Shown one piece after another: positions 1 to 5,588 of a DNA stretch of 10,948 nt (within the stretch, counting starts at the first letter, position 1; each line of letters opens with the position of its first letter). The stretch covers positions 1 to 10,948 of the forward strand of contig JALOSH010000038.1 in NCBI GenBank assembly GCA_025458545.1. The letters run 5' to 3'. The translations under genes and the position numbers were made by a program. The notes below the pieces were generated by a model, which made no database searches, was not told where the DNA came from, and saw only the letters and a program-made list of their open reading frames with translations. This DNA is from Hydrogenophaga sp. (GTDB lineage: Bacteria > Pseudomonadota > Gammaproteobacteria > Burkholderiales > Burkholderiaceae).

Positions 1-407
1 ACCTTGAGGGTGATGCGCAGGGCGATACCGGCCAGCGGGTGGTTGCCGTCCAGCACCACGTGGTCCGGGTAGATGTCGCTCACGAAGTACAGGCGGTCTT
101 TGGGCGCGGCCGGGTTGCAGCCTGCGGGCAGGCCTTCGAAGCCCATGCCTTCCTCGATCTCGGCCGGGAACAGGTGGCGCGGCTCCAGGAAGAGCAAGCG
201 GTCGTCGTAGTCGCCAAAGGCGTGCTGCGGCTCCAGCTGGAGTTCCACCTGGTCGCCCGCCTTGTGGCCTTGCAGCGCGGCTTCCAGGCTGGCCAGCAGG
301 TCGTTGCCGCCCACCAGAAACTCTTCGTCCAGCACGTCCAGTTCTTCACCCAGTGTGTCTTTGAGCGTCCAGGTCAGCGCCACAACGCATTGTTCGGTGA
401 TTTTCAT
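1..407 (-). CDS. slyD: SlyD-type FKBP peptidyl-prolyl cis-trans isomerase (partial, C-terminus beyond left edge)
   Basis: The minus-strand frame opens at 407 with ATG and runs without a stop to the window edge, giving 135 visible residues. It begins MKITEQCVVALTWTLKD. The line-up with the SlyD family is good: the FKBP half with LLASLEAALQGHKAGD (about 37-52), then AFGDYDD (63-69), which leads into the inserted chaperone (IF) domain. The strand DHVVLDGNHPLAG (115-127) then returns to the FKBP fold and is close to the equivalent stretch of E. coli SlyD. The family catalyses prolyl isomerisation and acts as a cytosolic folding chaperone. E. coli SlyD also binds nickel through a His-rich tail, but whether this protein has that tail lies outside the window, so the choice between SlyD and a tail-less SlyD-like FKBP is open. 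No clear Shine-Dalgarno sequence precedes the ATG. It is divergent from roxA, 14 bp away. Confidence 0.9.
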   Translation of the reverse strand, partial: MKITEQCVVALTWTLKDTLGEELDVLDEEFLVGGNDLLASLEAALQGHKAGDQVELQLEPQHAFGDYDDRLLFLEPRHLFPAEIEEGMGFEGLPAGCNPAAPKDRLYFVSDIYPDHVVLDGNHPLAGIALRITLK

Positions 408-409
408 CC

Positions 410-419
410 GACAATTGTC
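410..419. promoter_or_regulatory. Shared palindromic -10 region between divergent slyD and roxA
   Basis: GACAATTGTC is a perfect 10-bp palindrome in the 14-bp gap between the two ATGs. It holds GACAAT on the plus strand (410-415), ending 6 nt before the roxA ATG at 422. It also holds GACAAT on the minus strand (419-414), ending 6 nt before the slyD ATG at 407. Both placements put the predicted +1 at or within a base of the start codon. The minus-strand copy is preceded by TGG, which fits an extended -10, and TTGGAA (444-439) lies 19 bp upstream as a weak -35. The plus-strand copy has no good -35. A dyad-binding regulator site would look similar, so the promoter reading is an inference. Confidence 0.5.
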
Positions 420-421
420 CC

Positions 422-1573
422 ATGACACCCGCCCCCCGTTCCAACGCCCCGACCGCCCCCGACGCACCGTGCCAGATGCTCGGCGGGCTCTCTCCCGCGC
501 AATTCATGCGCCGCCAATGGCAGAAAAAACCGCTGCTGATCCGCAACGCTTTTCCGGACTTCACGCCCCTGCTGAGCCGACAGGCGCTGTTTGCACTGGC
601 CGCGAATGAAGCCGTCGAGTCGCGGCTGATCGTGCACCAGGCAGCGGGCTGGCGGCTGCGGCATGGCCCGTTCGCGCGCACCGCTTTCCCGCCCCTCACA
701 CAAAAACGTTGGACCCTGCTGGTGCAGGGCGTGGACCTGCACCTGGACGCCGCGCACCAACTGTTGCAGCGCTTCCGGTTCGTGCCCGATGCGCGGCTGG
801 ACGACCTGATGATGTCCTGGGCCAGCGATGGCGGCGGCGTGGGCCCGCACTTCGACAGCTACGACGTGTTCCTGCTGCAGGCCAGCGGCCAGCGCCACTG
901 GCGCATCGGTCGGCAGAAAGACCTGTCGCTGGAGCCCGACGTGCCGCTCAAGATTCTGAGCAAGTTCCAGCCCGAAGAGGAACACTTGCTCAACCCGGGC
1001 GACATGCTCTACCTGCCACCCCGCTGGGCCCACGACGGGGTGGCGGTGGGCGGCGATTGCATGACGTATTCGGTGGGTTTCCGGGTGCCGCAGCGCGGCG
1101 GTCTGGCGGGCGAACTGTTGCAACGCATGGCCGACGAGTTCGAGGACGCCACGCTCTACCGCGACCCCGACCAGCCCGCCACCGCCACGCCAGCGGCAAT
1201 GCCGCAAGCGTTAGAGGCCTTCGCGGCCGATGGGCTGCAAAGGCTGCTGGCCGAGCGCGGGTCGCTGGCCTGTGCACTGGGTGAGGTCATGACCGAGCCC
1301 AAGCCTCGGGTGTGGTTCGAAGAGCCTGAAACGCACTGGATCCCCGGCCCGGTGGCGCTCGACCGGCGCACCCGCATGATGTACGACGCCAGGCACCTGT
1401 TCATCAACGGTGAAAGCTTCCGCGCCGGTGGAGCCGATGCGCGGCTGATGCGCACCCTGGCCGACCAGCGTCGGCTGGGGGCGGCGCAGGTGCAGCGCGC
1501 CAGTACCGGCGCGCAGGCTCTGTTGCAGGACTGGTTCGAGGCCGGCTGGTTGCATCGTGTGCCCGCGGACTGA
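422..1573 (+). CDS. roxA: RoxA/YcfD-type ribosomal protein uL16 arginine 3-hydroxylase (cupin/JmjC-fold 2-oxoglutarate oxygenase)
   Basis: This 383-aa protein has the Fe(II)/2-oxoglutarate oxygenase signature. The HxD pair is GPHFDSYDVFLLQ (H143, D145), and the distal iron-binding His is in YLPPRWAHDGVAVG (H204). The spacing and surrounding sequence match YcfD, which in E. coli hydroxylates an arginine of ribosomal protein L16. The region before about residue 130 supplies early cupin strands. The part after 230 would be the dimerisation and winged-helix-like C-terminal region known for this family. The ATG at 422 lacks a Shine-Dalgarno sequence but lies 6 nt after a -10-like box. M19 (476) is an alternative start and would begin closer to the family norm. 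A gene of unknown function starts 34 bp downstream on the same strand and is probably cotranscribed. Substrate assignment is by family only. Confidence 0.88.
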   Translation: MTPAPRSNAPTAPDAPCQMLGGLSPAQFMRRQWQKKPLLIRNAFPDFTPLLSRQALFALAANEAVESRLIVHQAAGWRLRHGPFARTAFPPLTQKRWTLLVQGVDLHLDAAHQLLQRFRFVPDARLDDLMMSWASDGGGVGPHFDSYDVFLLQASGQRHWRIGRQKDLSLEPDVPLKILSKFQPEEEHLLNPGDMLYLPPRWAHDGVAVGGDCMTYSVGFRVPQRGGLAGELLQRMADEFEDATLYRDPDQPATATPAAMPQALEAFAADGLQRLLAERGSLACALGEVMTEPKPRVWFEEPETHWIPGPVALDRRTRMMYDARHLFINGESFRAGGADARLMRTLADQRRLGAAQVQRASTGAQALLQDWFEAGWLHRVPAD

Positions 1574-1607
1574 GTCACAAGGCAATACCTGGAGAAAGGA
1601 CGAAGCC

Positions 1608-2114
1608 GTGAGTGACACCAACGCGCCGTTTGCACCTTTGCCCGAGGGGCGTTTTGAAGGGCGCCTGGCCTTTGCCGGTCTGGTCAGGCAAGCGGTGCAG
1701 ACCGCCGCCCGGGAGGGCTGGACTTCGCTGGTGCTCAGCGACGCCGATTTTGCCGACTGGCCGCTCGGTGAGCGTTCGGTGGTGGAGGCGTTCAACGCCT
1801 GGGCCGGGCGTGGTCGCCAATTGCGTTTGATGGCGCAGGAATTCGGCACCTTGCGGCAGATGCACCCGCGGTTTGTGCAATGGCGGCTGACCTGGGCGCA
1901 TCTGGTGGAGGCCCACGCCCTGCCTGCTGCCTCCGCGGGCGAGGTGCCGAGCGCGATCTGGTCGCCGGGCTGGACGCTGGAGCGGCTGGATCCGCTGCGC
2001 TGCGTGGGCGTGAGCAGCGCCGAGGGCGCGCGCCGAGTGGCACTGCGCGAAAGGCTCGACGGCGTCTGGCTCAAGGGCAGCCCATCGTTCGCCGCCACCA
2101 CCTTGGGGCTCTGA
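1608..2114 (+). CDS. Conserved-looking protein of unknown function, 168 aa
   Basis: I chose the GTG at 1608 because GGAGAAAGGA (1591-1600) provides a strong ribosome binding site 7 nt upstream. The in-frame opening further left (1557) overlaps the end of roxA and has no such site. The protein begins MSDTNAPFAPLPEGRF. It has no signal peptide or membrane span and is probably cytosolic. Visible blocks are SLVLSDADFADWPLGERSVV, AFNAWAGRGRQLRLMA and HPRFVQWRLTWAHLVEA, a Trp-rich pattern that reminds me of small betaproteobacterial proteins of uncharacterised DUF type (possibly the DUF7931-like group). I cannot confirm that membership. It follows roxA by 34 bp in the same direction, so an operon is likely, but no function should be inferred from that alone. 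Confidence 0.8.
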   Translation: MSDTNAPFAPLPEGRFEGRLAFAGLVRQAVQTAAREGWTSLVLSDADFADWPLGERSVVEAFNAWAGRGRQLRLMAQEFGTLRQMHPRFVQWRLTWAHLVEAHALPAASAGEVPSAIWSPGWTLERLDPLRCVGVSSAEGARRVALRERLDGVWLKGSPSFAATTLGL

Positions 2115-2127
2115 ACCTGGCGTTTGC

Positions 2128-2158
2128 TTTTTTGCAACAGTGGCCTGTTAGCAAAAGA
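2128..2158. other. AT-flanked hairpin after the 168-aa gene
   Basis: AACAG (2136-2140) and CTGTT (2145-2149) close a TGGC loop. With a single bulged A (2150), the stem continues through TTTTGC (2130-2135) and GCAAAA (2151-2156). It starts 13 bp after the stop at 2114 and would be a stable RNA hairpin. The T run precedes the stem on either strand, so it is not a canonical intrinsic terminator. It could be a processing or 3'-end protection structure. Confidence 0.4.
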
Positions 2159-2197
2159 AAAAGTTGATGAGGGTAAATACGGATGTTGTGAAAACAG

Positions 2198-2203
2198 TAT
2201 GAT
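2198..2203 (+). promoter_or_regulatory. Possible -10 box in AT-rich intergenic region
   Basis: TATGAT matches the -10 consensus at five of six bases and lies in the AT-richer stretch 2120-2345. I find no acceptable -35 at 15-19 bp. TTGATG at 2164-2169 is 28 bp away, which is too far. If active it would start a transcript near 2209-2211 that meets the terminator at 2259-2285. Confidence 0.25.
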
Positions 2204-2207
2204 CAGA

Positions 2208-2285
2208 GGCTGGTCTGGAAACCGGGTAAACACCGATTTTCTGACTGGGTCGACCACAGCCTGGATGTCCATTCGGGCTTTTTTT
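2208..2285 (+). ncRNA. Candidate structured small RNA or leader RNA
   Basis: About 78 nt of non-coding sequence has several self-complementary blocks and ends in an intrinsic terminator. GGCT/GGTC (2208-2215) can pair with GACC (2252-2255) and AGCC (2258-2261), bulging A2256 and C2257, which would close a multi-stem element. Inside, CTGG-AAA-CCGG and a bulged CGGGU-AAAC-ACCG hairpin are possible. The closing helix shares bases 2259-2261 with the terminator, so the two may partly compete as in an attenuator. I do not recognise a known RNA family. The alternatives are a short sRNA, a riboswitch-like leader of the lipoprotein gene 60 bp downstream, or simply the 3' end of the roxA operon mRNA. 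Confidence 0.3.
2259..2285 (+). terminator. Intrinsic terminator in the intergenic region
   Basis: GCCTGGAT (2259-2266) pairs with ATTCGGGC (2271-2278) around a GTCC loop, with two G-U wobbles, and is followed at once by seven T (2279-2285). This is a standard Rho-independent layout on the plus strand. It would end the roxA operon transcript or a separate small RNA, and it insulates the lipoprotein gene that starts at 2345. Confidence 0.6.
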
Positions 2286-2344
2286 GGTCGCATCAAGTTT
2301 TCGTTAGTCAGTTTGTATTACTTCATCCATCGGAATCCAAAGCC

Positions 2345-2674
2345 ATGAACAAGACCCTCCTGATCGCCAGCCTGTTCGCAGCCGTTGCCCTGTCCGCCTG
2401 CGGCAAAAAAGAAGAAGCTCCTGTGGCCGCTCCGGCCCCTGTGGAAGCGCCTGCTGCCGCTCCGGCCGCTCCGGCCGCTCCTGCTGCCGACGCTGCTCCT
2501 GCAGCCGCCCCGACCGACGCTGCCGCCACCCCCACCGTGGCTGGCGCTGTTGACGCCGCTGCTGGTGCTGCAGCCGGTGCTGCCACCGCAGCCGCTGGCG
2601 CTGTCGATGCAGCCAAAGCCGCTGCTGACGCCGCTGCCGAAGCCGCCAAGGCCGCCATGCCTCCCAAGCAGTAA
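2345..2674 (+). CDS. Small Ala/Pro-rich lipoprotein of unknown function
   Basis: This 109-aa protein starts MNKTLLIASLFAAVALSAC. It has a lysine n-region, a hydrophobic core and a lipobox LSAC, so C19 should be lipidated. Gly at +2 gives no inner-membrane retention signal and favours outer-membrane sorting by the Lol rules. The mature part begins with charged GKKEE. A Pro-Ala linker (about 25-58) follows, then an almost pure alanine stretch with scattered D, E and K (AAKAAADAAAEAAKAA) likely to be helical. There is no recognisable enzymatic domain. The layout suggests an envelope tether or spacer, an inference from composition only. The ribosome binding site is weak (GGAA at 2332-2335). The gene has its own terminator 35 bp downstream. 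Codon use is GCT/GCC-rich and less GC-extreme than the neighbours, as often seen in strongly expressed small lipoproteins. Confidence 0.85.
   Translation: MNKTLLIASLFAAVALSACGKKEEAPVAAPAPVEAPAAAPAAPAAPAADAAPAAAPTDAAATPTVAGAVDAAAGAAAGAATAAAGAVDAAKAAADAAAEAAKAAMPPKQ
2456..2482 (+). repeat. Three 9-bp in-frame tandem units in the lipoprotein gene
   Basis: The unit GCCGCTCCG occurs three times in a row at 2456, 2465 and 2474, the last ending in T instead of G. It encodes Ala-Ala-Pro repeats in the linker. Gain or loss of a unit would change linker length by three residues without shifting the frame. Confidence 0.7.
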
Positions 2675-2709
2675 TGGGTTGATCCGGGCTTAGGCCTGGG
2701 GTTCCCAAC

Positions 2710-2742
2710 AAAAAAAGCCGCTCTTTGGAGCGGCTTTTTTTT
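2710..2742. terminator. Strong bidirectional terminator between convergent lipoprotein gene and bamC
   Basis: GCCGCTC (2717-2723) and GAGCGGC (2728-2734) form a perfect 7-bp stem with a TTTG loop. Seven A flank it on the left (2710-2716) and eight T on the right (2735-2742), so it works on both strands. On the plus strand it ends the lipoprotein transcript. On the minus strand it ends the dapA-bamC transcript 44 bp after the bamC stop. Confidence 0.93.
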
Positions 2743-2785
2743 GCCCTCCGACGGGCCAGCTTGTGAGAGTCCGACGGGATTTCTA

Positions 2786-3901
2786 TTACTTCAAGTCCTC
2801 GGCCAGCAACTGCACGATGCGCTGGGCATTGGCCGAGGCTTCGGTCTGGCCCTGGCTGTCCAGCACCGACACGGTCGAACTGTTGTCGCCCGCACCGCGC
2901 ACCACCACCCGGTACCTGCTTGGCGCAGCTTCCGTCGTCGCCCCGCCAAAAATGCGCGAGAGGAAGCCCTTGCTGGCGGGTTCGGCCACGCTGGCAACGT
3001 AGCGCACGAAGTAGATGCCCTGGGCGCGATCGCGGTCTTCCACGGTGAAGCCGGTCCGGTCCAGCGACAGGCCGACCCGGCGCCAGGCGCGGTCGAATCC
3101 GTCGTCGAGCTGCACCACCGGCTGGTTGTTCACCGTGGCCACCCGGGCCGCCGCCTTGGGCGGCGCCACGGCCAGGGCAGCCGTGGCCTGCGATTCGCTG
3201 GCGCCCAGCTTGAGCATCAACCGCCGCAGGAATTCGCTTTCCAGTTCGGGGTCGGCCGGGCGGGGCTGCCAGACCGTCTGGTCTTTGCTGTTGCTGGTGT
3301 AAACCTCTTCCATGCCACGGTGGGAAATGAAGATCTCGGTGCCGCCCTGGGCGTTGCGCTCCAGGCGGGTGCGGAACTTGTCGCGCTCCCCGGTGGAATA
3401 AAGATTCTCGAACGCTCTGCCAATGGTGCGGCGGATGAAGTCTTGTGGCAGCTTGGCCCGGTTCTCGGCCCAGTCGGTTTCCAGAATGCCCAGCTTCTCC
3501 TGGTCAACCTGGAGCTGGAAGCCGTTTTCTTGCCAGAAATCTTTCACGGGTACCCACAGCTTGTCGGCCGGGCGGTCGACCACCAGCCAGCGTTGGTCGC
3601 CCGCGCGTTCGATGCGCACATCGCCCAACTGGTTGACGGCCGTGCCGGCGCTCGAAGCCGTGGCGGGCTGGGCACTCTGGTAGCCACTGGCCGTGACCAC
3701 CGAACCCGGCACCTGGTAGCGCGAGTCCTGGCTCAGCTGGGTGAGGTCGGGCGGCACGTCCAGCGTGCTGATTTGCTTGGCGCTTTTGTAGTCGATCTTG
3801 TCTTCCTGCAGCACGCTGCAACCTGTCGCGAGCGCAGCGGCCACGGCAATCAGGCCCAGGCGGGCGTAGGGAGGCAGAGAGCGGAGGTGGGTTGCGTGCA
3901 T
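2786..3901 (-). CDS. bamC: Outer-membrane assembly lipoprotein BamC (NlpB/DapX)
   Basis: With the ATG at 3901 the product is 371 aa, close to E. coli BamC (344 aa). The N-terminus MHATHLRSLPPYARLGLIAVAAALATGC is a lipoprotein signal with the modified Cys at C28. A flexible segment containing TLDVPPDLTQLSQ (46-58) corresponds to the part that in E. coli BamC wraps along BamD. Two helix-grip-like domains follow, one from about 93 (QRWLVVDRPADKLWVPVKDFWQENGF) and one from about 265 (VQLDDGFDRAWRRVGLSLDRTGFTVEDRD). It acts in the periplasm as an accessory subunit of the BAM beta-barrel insertion complex. The usual partnership with dapA is kept. An alternative ATG at 3940 would overlap the dapA stop as TGATG and add [13 protein letters not shown]. 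Neither start has a clear Shine-Dalgarno sequence. I preferred 3901 because it gives a normal-length signal peptide. Confidence 0.9.
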   Translation of the reverse strand: MHATHLRSLPPYARLGLIAVAAALATGCSVLQEDKIDYKSAKQISTLDVPPDLTQLSQDSRYQVPGSVVTASGYQSAQPATASSAGTAVNQLGDVRIERAGDQRWLVVDRPADKLWVPVKDFWQENGFQLQVDQEKLGILETDWAENRAKLPQDFIRRTIGRAFENLYSTGERDKFRTRLERNAQGGTEIFISHRGMEEVYTSNSKDQTVWQPRPADPELESEFLRRLMLKLGASESQATAALAVAPPKAAARVATVNNQPVVQLDDGFDRAWRRVGLSLDRTGFTVEDRDRAQGIYFVRYVASVAEPASKGFLSRIFGGATTEAAPSRYRVVVRGAGDNSSTVSVLDSQGQTEASANAQRIVQLLAEDLK

Positions 3902-3939
3902 GAAAGGTGGGGTGTGCAAAGGGAAGGGCGACGGCGCCA

Positions 3940-4824
3940 TCAGATCAGACCACTGTCTTTGAGTGAGGCCTCGACCAAGGGTTCCAGCGAGCGGGTCATG
4001 GGGGTGAGCGGCAGGCGCATGGTCTCGCCACACAGACCCATACGGGCCATGGCCCACTTGAGCGGTATCGGGTTGGCTTCAACGAAGAGATTCTTGTGCA
4101 CCGGCATCAGGCGGCGCTGGATCTCCATCGCTTTGCGGGCATCGCCGGCCAGGGCCGCTACACAGAGTTCGTGCATCAGGCGCGGCGCGATGTTGGCCGT
4201 CACGCTCACGTTGCCCTGGCCGCCGCAGAGCATCAGCGCCACAGCGGTCGGGTCGTCGCCCGAATAGATGGCAAAGCCCTTGGGCACTTCGCGGATCAGC
4301 CACTGCGCGCGCTCGATGTTGCCGGTGGCTTCCTTGATGCCGACGATGCCGGGCACGGTCGCCAGGCGCAGCACGGTGTCCAGTGCCATGTCGGCCACGG
4401 TGCGCCCGGGCACGTTGTACAGGACGATGGGCAGGTCGCCGGTGGCTTCGGCGATCGCCTTGAAATGCTGGTACTGGCCTTCTTGTGTGGGCTTGTTGTA
4501 GTAGGGCACGACCTGGAGCTGGCAGTCGGCGCCCACTTGCCGCGCAAACTTCGCCAGTTCGATGGCTTCGGCGGTGGAGTTGGCGCCGCAACCGGCCATG
4601 ATGGGCACGCGCTTGGCCGCTTGCTCGACCGAGACGCGGATGATCTCGCAGTGCTCTTCGACGCTGACGGTGGGCGACTCGCCGGTTGTGCCGACCACGC
4701 CGATGCAATCGGTGCCCTCGGCGATGTGCCAGTCGATCAGCTTGCGCAGGGTGGGGTAGTCGACACTGCCGTCGGGGTGGAAGGGGGTGACGAGGGCAAC
4801 GATGCTGCCGGTGATGGGATTCAT
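3940..4824 (-). CDS. dapA: 4-hydroxy-tetrahydrodipicolinate synthase DapA
   Basis: This 294-aa protein is full length for the family (E. coli 292) and forms a TIM barrel. It condenses pyruvate with aspartate semialdehyde in the first committed step of the diaminopimelate/lysine pathway, in the cytosol. Visible active-site elements are GTTGESPT (T46, T47), [10 protein letters not shown] (Y109), YNVPGRT (Y136, R141) and the Schiff-base lysine in GIKEATG (K164). All key residues are present. The start [15 protein letters not shown] matches the family. Upstream are an 81-bp gap with a perfect GC-rich inverted repeat and a possible promoter in the preceding stop. bamC follows directly, with an in-frame ATG overlapping the dapA stop. 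DapA feeds peptidoglycan synthesis and BamC the outer membrane, so the pair links two envelope layers, as in E. coli. Confidence 0.97.
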   Translation of the reverse strand: MNPITGSIVALVTPFHPDGSVDYPTLRKLIDWHIAEGTDCIGVVGTTGESPTVSVEEHCEIIRVSVEQAAKRVPIMAGCGANSTAEAIELAKFARQVGADCQLQVVPYYNKPTQEGQYQHFKAIAEATGDLPIVLYNVPGRTVADMALDTVLRLATVPGIVGIKEATGNIERAQWLIREVPKGFAIYSGDDPTAVALMLCGGQGNVSVTANIAPRLMHELCVAALAGDARKAMEIQRRLMPVHKNLFVEANPIPLKWAMARMGLCGETMRLPLTPMTRSLEPLVEASLKDSGLI

Positions 4825-4845
4825 GTTCTCGGACTCGGTTCAGGA

Positions 4846-4862
4846 GCGCCGCCAGGCGGCGC
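4846..4862. repeat. GC-rich perfect inverted repeat in the dapA leader
   Basis: GCGCCGCC (4846-4853) and GGCGGCGC (4855-4862) are perfect complements around one central base, about 20 bp upstream of the dapA ATG. In the dapA mRNA it would fold into a tight hairpin just before the translation start. No T run follows on either strand, so it is not an intrinsic terminator. It could be an operator or a translational control hairpin. Confidence 0.5.
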
Positions 4863-4902
4863 GGTGTCAGGGGTCGATCCGACGCGCTGGCGCGAATCGC
4901 AC

Positions 4903-4908
4903 ATTCTA
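4903..4908 (-). promoter_or_regulatory. Possible dapA promoter -10 inside the methyltransferase stop
   Basis: On the minus strand, TAGAAT (4908-4903) matches the -10 consensus at five of six bases, preceded by GGG. Its first three bases are the TAG stop of the methyltransferase. No convincing -35 is visible. If used, the dapA leader would be about 70 nt and would include the inverted repeat at 4846-4862. Confidence 0.35.
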
Positions 4909-5460
4909 CCCAGGGGCTCCGAGCCGATGGCGCTGGGGCGGGGTGCCATCGGCTGGCGGTTTTCGCACCGCCACGATCCGTTGCACGAAGCGCTCGGGGT
5001 CTTCGAGGAAACCGTTTTCGTAGGCCACCACCTGAAGGTCCGCACAGACGTGCAGCAGCTCGCCGGGCTGCAGCAGAAAGTCGGGCCGCGAGGGCCTGCC
5101 CACGGTTTCGTTGCCGGCGGCAAAGGTCTCGTAGATCAGCACGCCGCCGTCGGCCACGCTGCCCATCAGGGTGGCCAGCAAAGGGCGCCAGAGGTAGTTG
5201 GTCACCACCACGGCGTCGAAGGTCTGGCCTTCAAAGGGCCAGGGGCCGTTTTCGATGTCGGCCTCGACCGCCTGGCCAATGTGGGCCACGGCCGCGACGG
5301 CCTCAGGCGAACGGTCCACGCCAGTCACAGCATGACCACGCTCGGCGAACCAACGCATGTGGCGTCCGGCGCCACAGGCCACGTCGAGCACCGAACCACC
5401 GACCGGCACCAGGTGCGACCAGCGCTGCACCCAGTGCGAAGGTGGTTCGGTGCCGTGCAT
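4906..5460 (-). CDS. Class I SAM-dependent methyltransferase
   Basis: This 184-aa protein has a compact Rossmann-type methyltransferase fold. Motif I is VLDVACGAG (24-32), the acidic residue after strand 2 is in GVDRS (D49), and EADI (67-70) is the adenine-side motif. FDAVVVTNYLWRPLL (81-95) holds motif IV, and GVLIYETFAAGNE (106-118) a later strand. The overall pattern resembles TehB-like small methyltransferases, but nothing identifies the substrate. I chose the ATG at 5460 because GGAG stands 9 nt upstream and the codon overlaps the stop of the preceding small gene (TGATG). An ATG 15 nt further up (5475) lies inside that gene. The last 15 or so residues (ADGTPPQRHRLGAPG) look like an unstructured tail. 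It is the third gene of the unit headed by the MFS transporter. Confidence 0.88.
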   Translation of the reverse strand: MHGTEPPSHWVQRWSHLVPVGGSVLDVACGAGRHMRWFAERGHAVTGVDRSPEAVAAVAHIGQAVEADIENGPWPFEGQTFDAVVVTNYLWRPLLATLMGSVADGGVLIYETFAAGNETVGRPSRPDFLLQPGELLHVCADLQVVAYENGFLEDPERFVQRIVAVRKPPADGTPPQRHRLGAPG

Positions 5461-5588
5461 CAGAAGCAGCTCCACAACTGGTCGGCCAGCTTGACCAGAA
5501 AGTCAGGCTGGTTGTAGAGCGTCAGCGTGCCCAGAAGCGCGACCGCCACGCCGCTCCACACCAGAAGCTTGAGCGCCAGGGGCTTCAT
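5460..5588 (-). CDS. Small single-span membrane protein, 42 aa
   Basis: It is a short ORF beginning MKPLALKLLVWSGVAVALLG and ending QPDFLVKLADQLWSCF. A short basic N-terminus precedes one hydrophobic segment (about 8-25). A soluble C-terminal stretch with aromatic and acidic residues follows, so the topology is probably N-in with the tail in the periplasm. Its ATG overlaps the MFS stop (TGATG at 5590-5586), and its own stop overlaps the methyltransferase ATG (TGATG at 5462-5458). The double overlap indicates translational coupling and is the main reason to believe in the gene. Automatic annotation often misses genes this short. Function is unknown. It may be a partner of the transporter or of another inner-membrane protein. 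Confidence 0.7.
   Translation of the reverse strand: MKPLALKLLVWSGVAVALLGTLTLYNQPDFLVKLADQLWSCF

Noticed and set aside
2128..2158. The hairpin after the 168-aa gene, considered as its intrinsic terminator
   Set aside because: No T run follows the stem on either strand. The T run is 5' of the stem, so the later structure at 2259-2285 is the better terminator.
404..2296. Minus-strand open frames of 267 and 361 codons opposite roxA and the 168-aa gene
   Set aside because: Both are shadows of RoxA and of a gene with a good ribosome binding site. Neither shows any motif.
2124..2348. A 74-codon open frame through the AT-rich intergenic region
   Set aside because: It lacks an ATG with a ribosome binding site, runs through the hairpin and the intrinsic terminator, and overlaps the lipoprotein start.
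2405..2411. A6-G run just after the lipobox of the lipoprotein gene, considered as a frameshift slippery site
   Set aside because: The heptamer is not in the zero-frame phase required for A-AAA-AAG slippage. No stimulatory pseudoknot is obvious, and the alternative frame gives a Leu/Pro-rich product with no sign of selection.
2741..4267. A 508-codon plus-strand open frame opposite bamC and dapA
   Set aside because: It spans two well-supported genes and their junction on the other strand, has low-complexity composition, and starts inside terminator-flanking sequence.
4096..5517. A 473-codon plus-strand open frame opposite dapA and the methyltransferase
   Set aside because: It crosses two recognised genes and an intergenic hairpin on the opposite strand and has a His/Gly/Val-rich shadow translation.
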